Source: Bordetella genomosp. 11 (GTDB taxonomy: Bacteria; Pseudomonadota; Gammaproteobacteria; Burkholderiales; Burkholderiaceae_B). Taken from it: DNA of 64,000 nt. The DNA lies in assembly GCF_002261215.1 (NCBI RefSeq), contig NZ_NEVS01000004.1, positions 1,240,001-1,304,000 on the forward strand, given 5' to 3'. Within the stretch, counting starts at the first letter, position 1; each line of letters starts with the position of its first letter. The position numbers and the translations under genes are program-made. Below the pieces are notes generated by a model. That model saw only the letters and a program-made list of their open reading frames with translations, did not search any database and was not told where the DNA came from. Of this stretch, positions 63,089 to 64,000 are shown piece by piece.

Positions 63089-64000
63089 TTACGAGTCCTC
63101 CAAAGTGTGGGCGCGCGCAGGCCCGCGCCGCGGCGGCCTGGCGCCGGCCCGCGCTGCCGGCGTCGAGGGCATGGCGGAAGTCCCTGCCGTTGCGGCGCCG
63201 GCCGCATCCGGCAGCGGTGGGCCGGGCCGTTCATCCCAGGGCGACGGCGCGGCAATCGTTTGGCGGCAGACCGAGCGCAGGATGTCGACGAAGCGTTCTT
63301 CCGCTTCCAGCGCAACGTCGCGACGGCGGCGTATCAGGCTGATCGGCGGCAGCGACCAGTCGAAGGGCCACGCCACCCGCGTGACGTGGCCGCCACGTGC
63401 CAGATCGTCCGCGATGTCCTCGGGGACGATGGAAACCAGGCTATCGTCGTTGCGCATGAGCGCCGAAATGACGTCCATGGAGTAGGTCTGGATACGCGGC
63501 GATGGGGGCCGCACGCCGGCCCGCGTGAACAGCTCGCTGACCATGTTGCCGATGGGCGTGGCGGGGGCGGGCAGGATCCAGTTCAGCTCCGCCATTTCGC
63601 GCCAGTCCGGCCGGCGCCGGGCCAGGCGGCGGGCCAGGCGGGGATTGGCGATCAAGGCAGGACGTTGCGGATAGAGCACTTCGTGGTGCAGTTCGTCCAT
63701 GCCTATCATGACCGAGGCGCGGCCGATCACGCAGTCCAATTCGTGCGCCCGCAGGGATTGCAGCAACTGGTCGGTCGTGGCGCGTTCCAGCCTTACCGTG
63801 ATCCGGTAGTCTGCGTAGAGCTGTTCGATGGTGGGTACCAGCACCCGCGCCGAGATAAACGGGATGGCGCCTACGTGCAAATGCGCCGAATGACCGCCGC
63901 GCAGGGCGTCCATTTCCAAGGCCCAATGATCGATGTCCTGCAACATATGGCGGGCGCGCACGACCGCGAGTTCGCCCAGCGGAGTCGGGCGCAGACCCCG
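63089..64000 (-). CDS. LysR family transcriptional regulator, cut by the window edge
   Basis: About 303 residues seen; the N terminus lies beyond 64000. The first visible residues, RGLRPTPLGELAVVRARHMLQDI, are the end of a LysR winged-helix domain (GxxPTxxGE), so only about 60 residues are missing. The effector domain follows (LHVGAIPFISARVLVPTIEQL, ELDCVIGRAS, ELNWILPAPATPIGNMVSELF, SIVPEDIADDLARGG). The C-terminal tail of about 50 residues is Pro/Ala/Arg-rich. The target cannot be told. Confidence 0.85.
   Translation of the reverse strand, partial: RGLRPTPLGELAVVRARHMLQDIDHWALEMDALRGGHSAHLHVGAIPFISARVLVPTIEQLYADYRITVRLERATTDQLLQSLRAHELDCVIGRASVMIGMDELHHEVLYPQRPALIANPRLARRLARRRPDWREMAELNWILPAPATPIGNMVSELFTRAGVRPPSPRIQTYSMDVISALMRNDDSLVSIVPEDIADDLARGGHVTRVAWPFDWSLPPISLIRRRRDVALEAEERFVDILRSVCRQTIAAPSPWDERPGPPLPDAAGAATAGTSAMPSTPAARAGARPPRRGPARAHTLEDS

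Overview
The window looks like chromosomal DNA of a high-GC betaproteobacterium of the order Burkholderiales, most likely a Bordetella or close Alcaligenaceae relative. This is inference. It rests on the very high GC content, the Bug-type periplasmic binding proteins (three intact, one broken), the many LysR regulators paired with MmgE/PrpD, aconitase-like and lyase genes, and a hybrid kinase of BvgS/EvgS type. No rRNA, tRNA, CRISPR array, phage or transposase gene was seen.

Layout. 0.1-10 kb: PhyH-type oxygenase, SbmA/BacA-like ABC exporter, hybrid histidine kinase, MASE1-PAS membrane protein, gamma-glutamyltransferase with slyX, GT39 glycosyltransferase. 10-22 kb: one tightly packed minus-strand operon, read in the order alpha/beta hydrolase, amidohydrolase, LivH, LivM, binding protein, LivG, a LivF-UPF0261 fusion, a PEP-hydrolase-like TIM barrel, then flotillin and an SRPBCC protein. 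It faces a divergent TetR regulator across inverted repeats. The set looks like uptake and hydrolysis of an unknown organic acid or amide.

22.7-31.2 kb is the most interesting part: a putative type III effector islet. Two 601-residue proteins carry a NEL-type (IpaH/SspH family) E3 ubiquitin ligase domain with the catalytic CxD motif but no leucine-rich repeats. Instead they share a roughly 100-residue N-terminal module. A third protein has the module without the ligase, and a decayed fourth copy lies nearby. A divergent 847-residue protein with about 50-residue helical repeats completes the set. Each of the four intact genes is preceded by a match to the hrp-box pattern of HrpL-type ECF sigma factors (BtrS/BrpL in Bordetella), at 25-73 bases from the start. 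No secretion apparatus genes are in the window.

31-50 kb: GabD-type dehydrogenase divergent from a Bug, IPMDH-like and isocitrate-lyase-like operon ending at a clear terminator; an RND efflux operon; lldD; a LysR gene divergent from an MmgE/PrpD gene, followed by a frameshifted Bug gene and a second MmgE/PrpD gene; SelT/W/H protein with LysR. 50-64 kb: TauE/SafE permease, bifunctional NAD(P)HX repair enzyme, lipase-like lipoprotein, modABC with a GT2 glycosyltransferase and a one-domain ModE-like regulator, a LysR gene divergent from a two-subunit aconitase-like hydro-lyase and a Bug protein, a His-rich small exported protein with a Spy/CpxP protein, and a LysR gene cut by the right edge.
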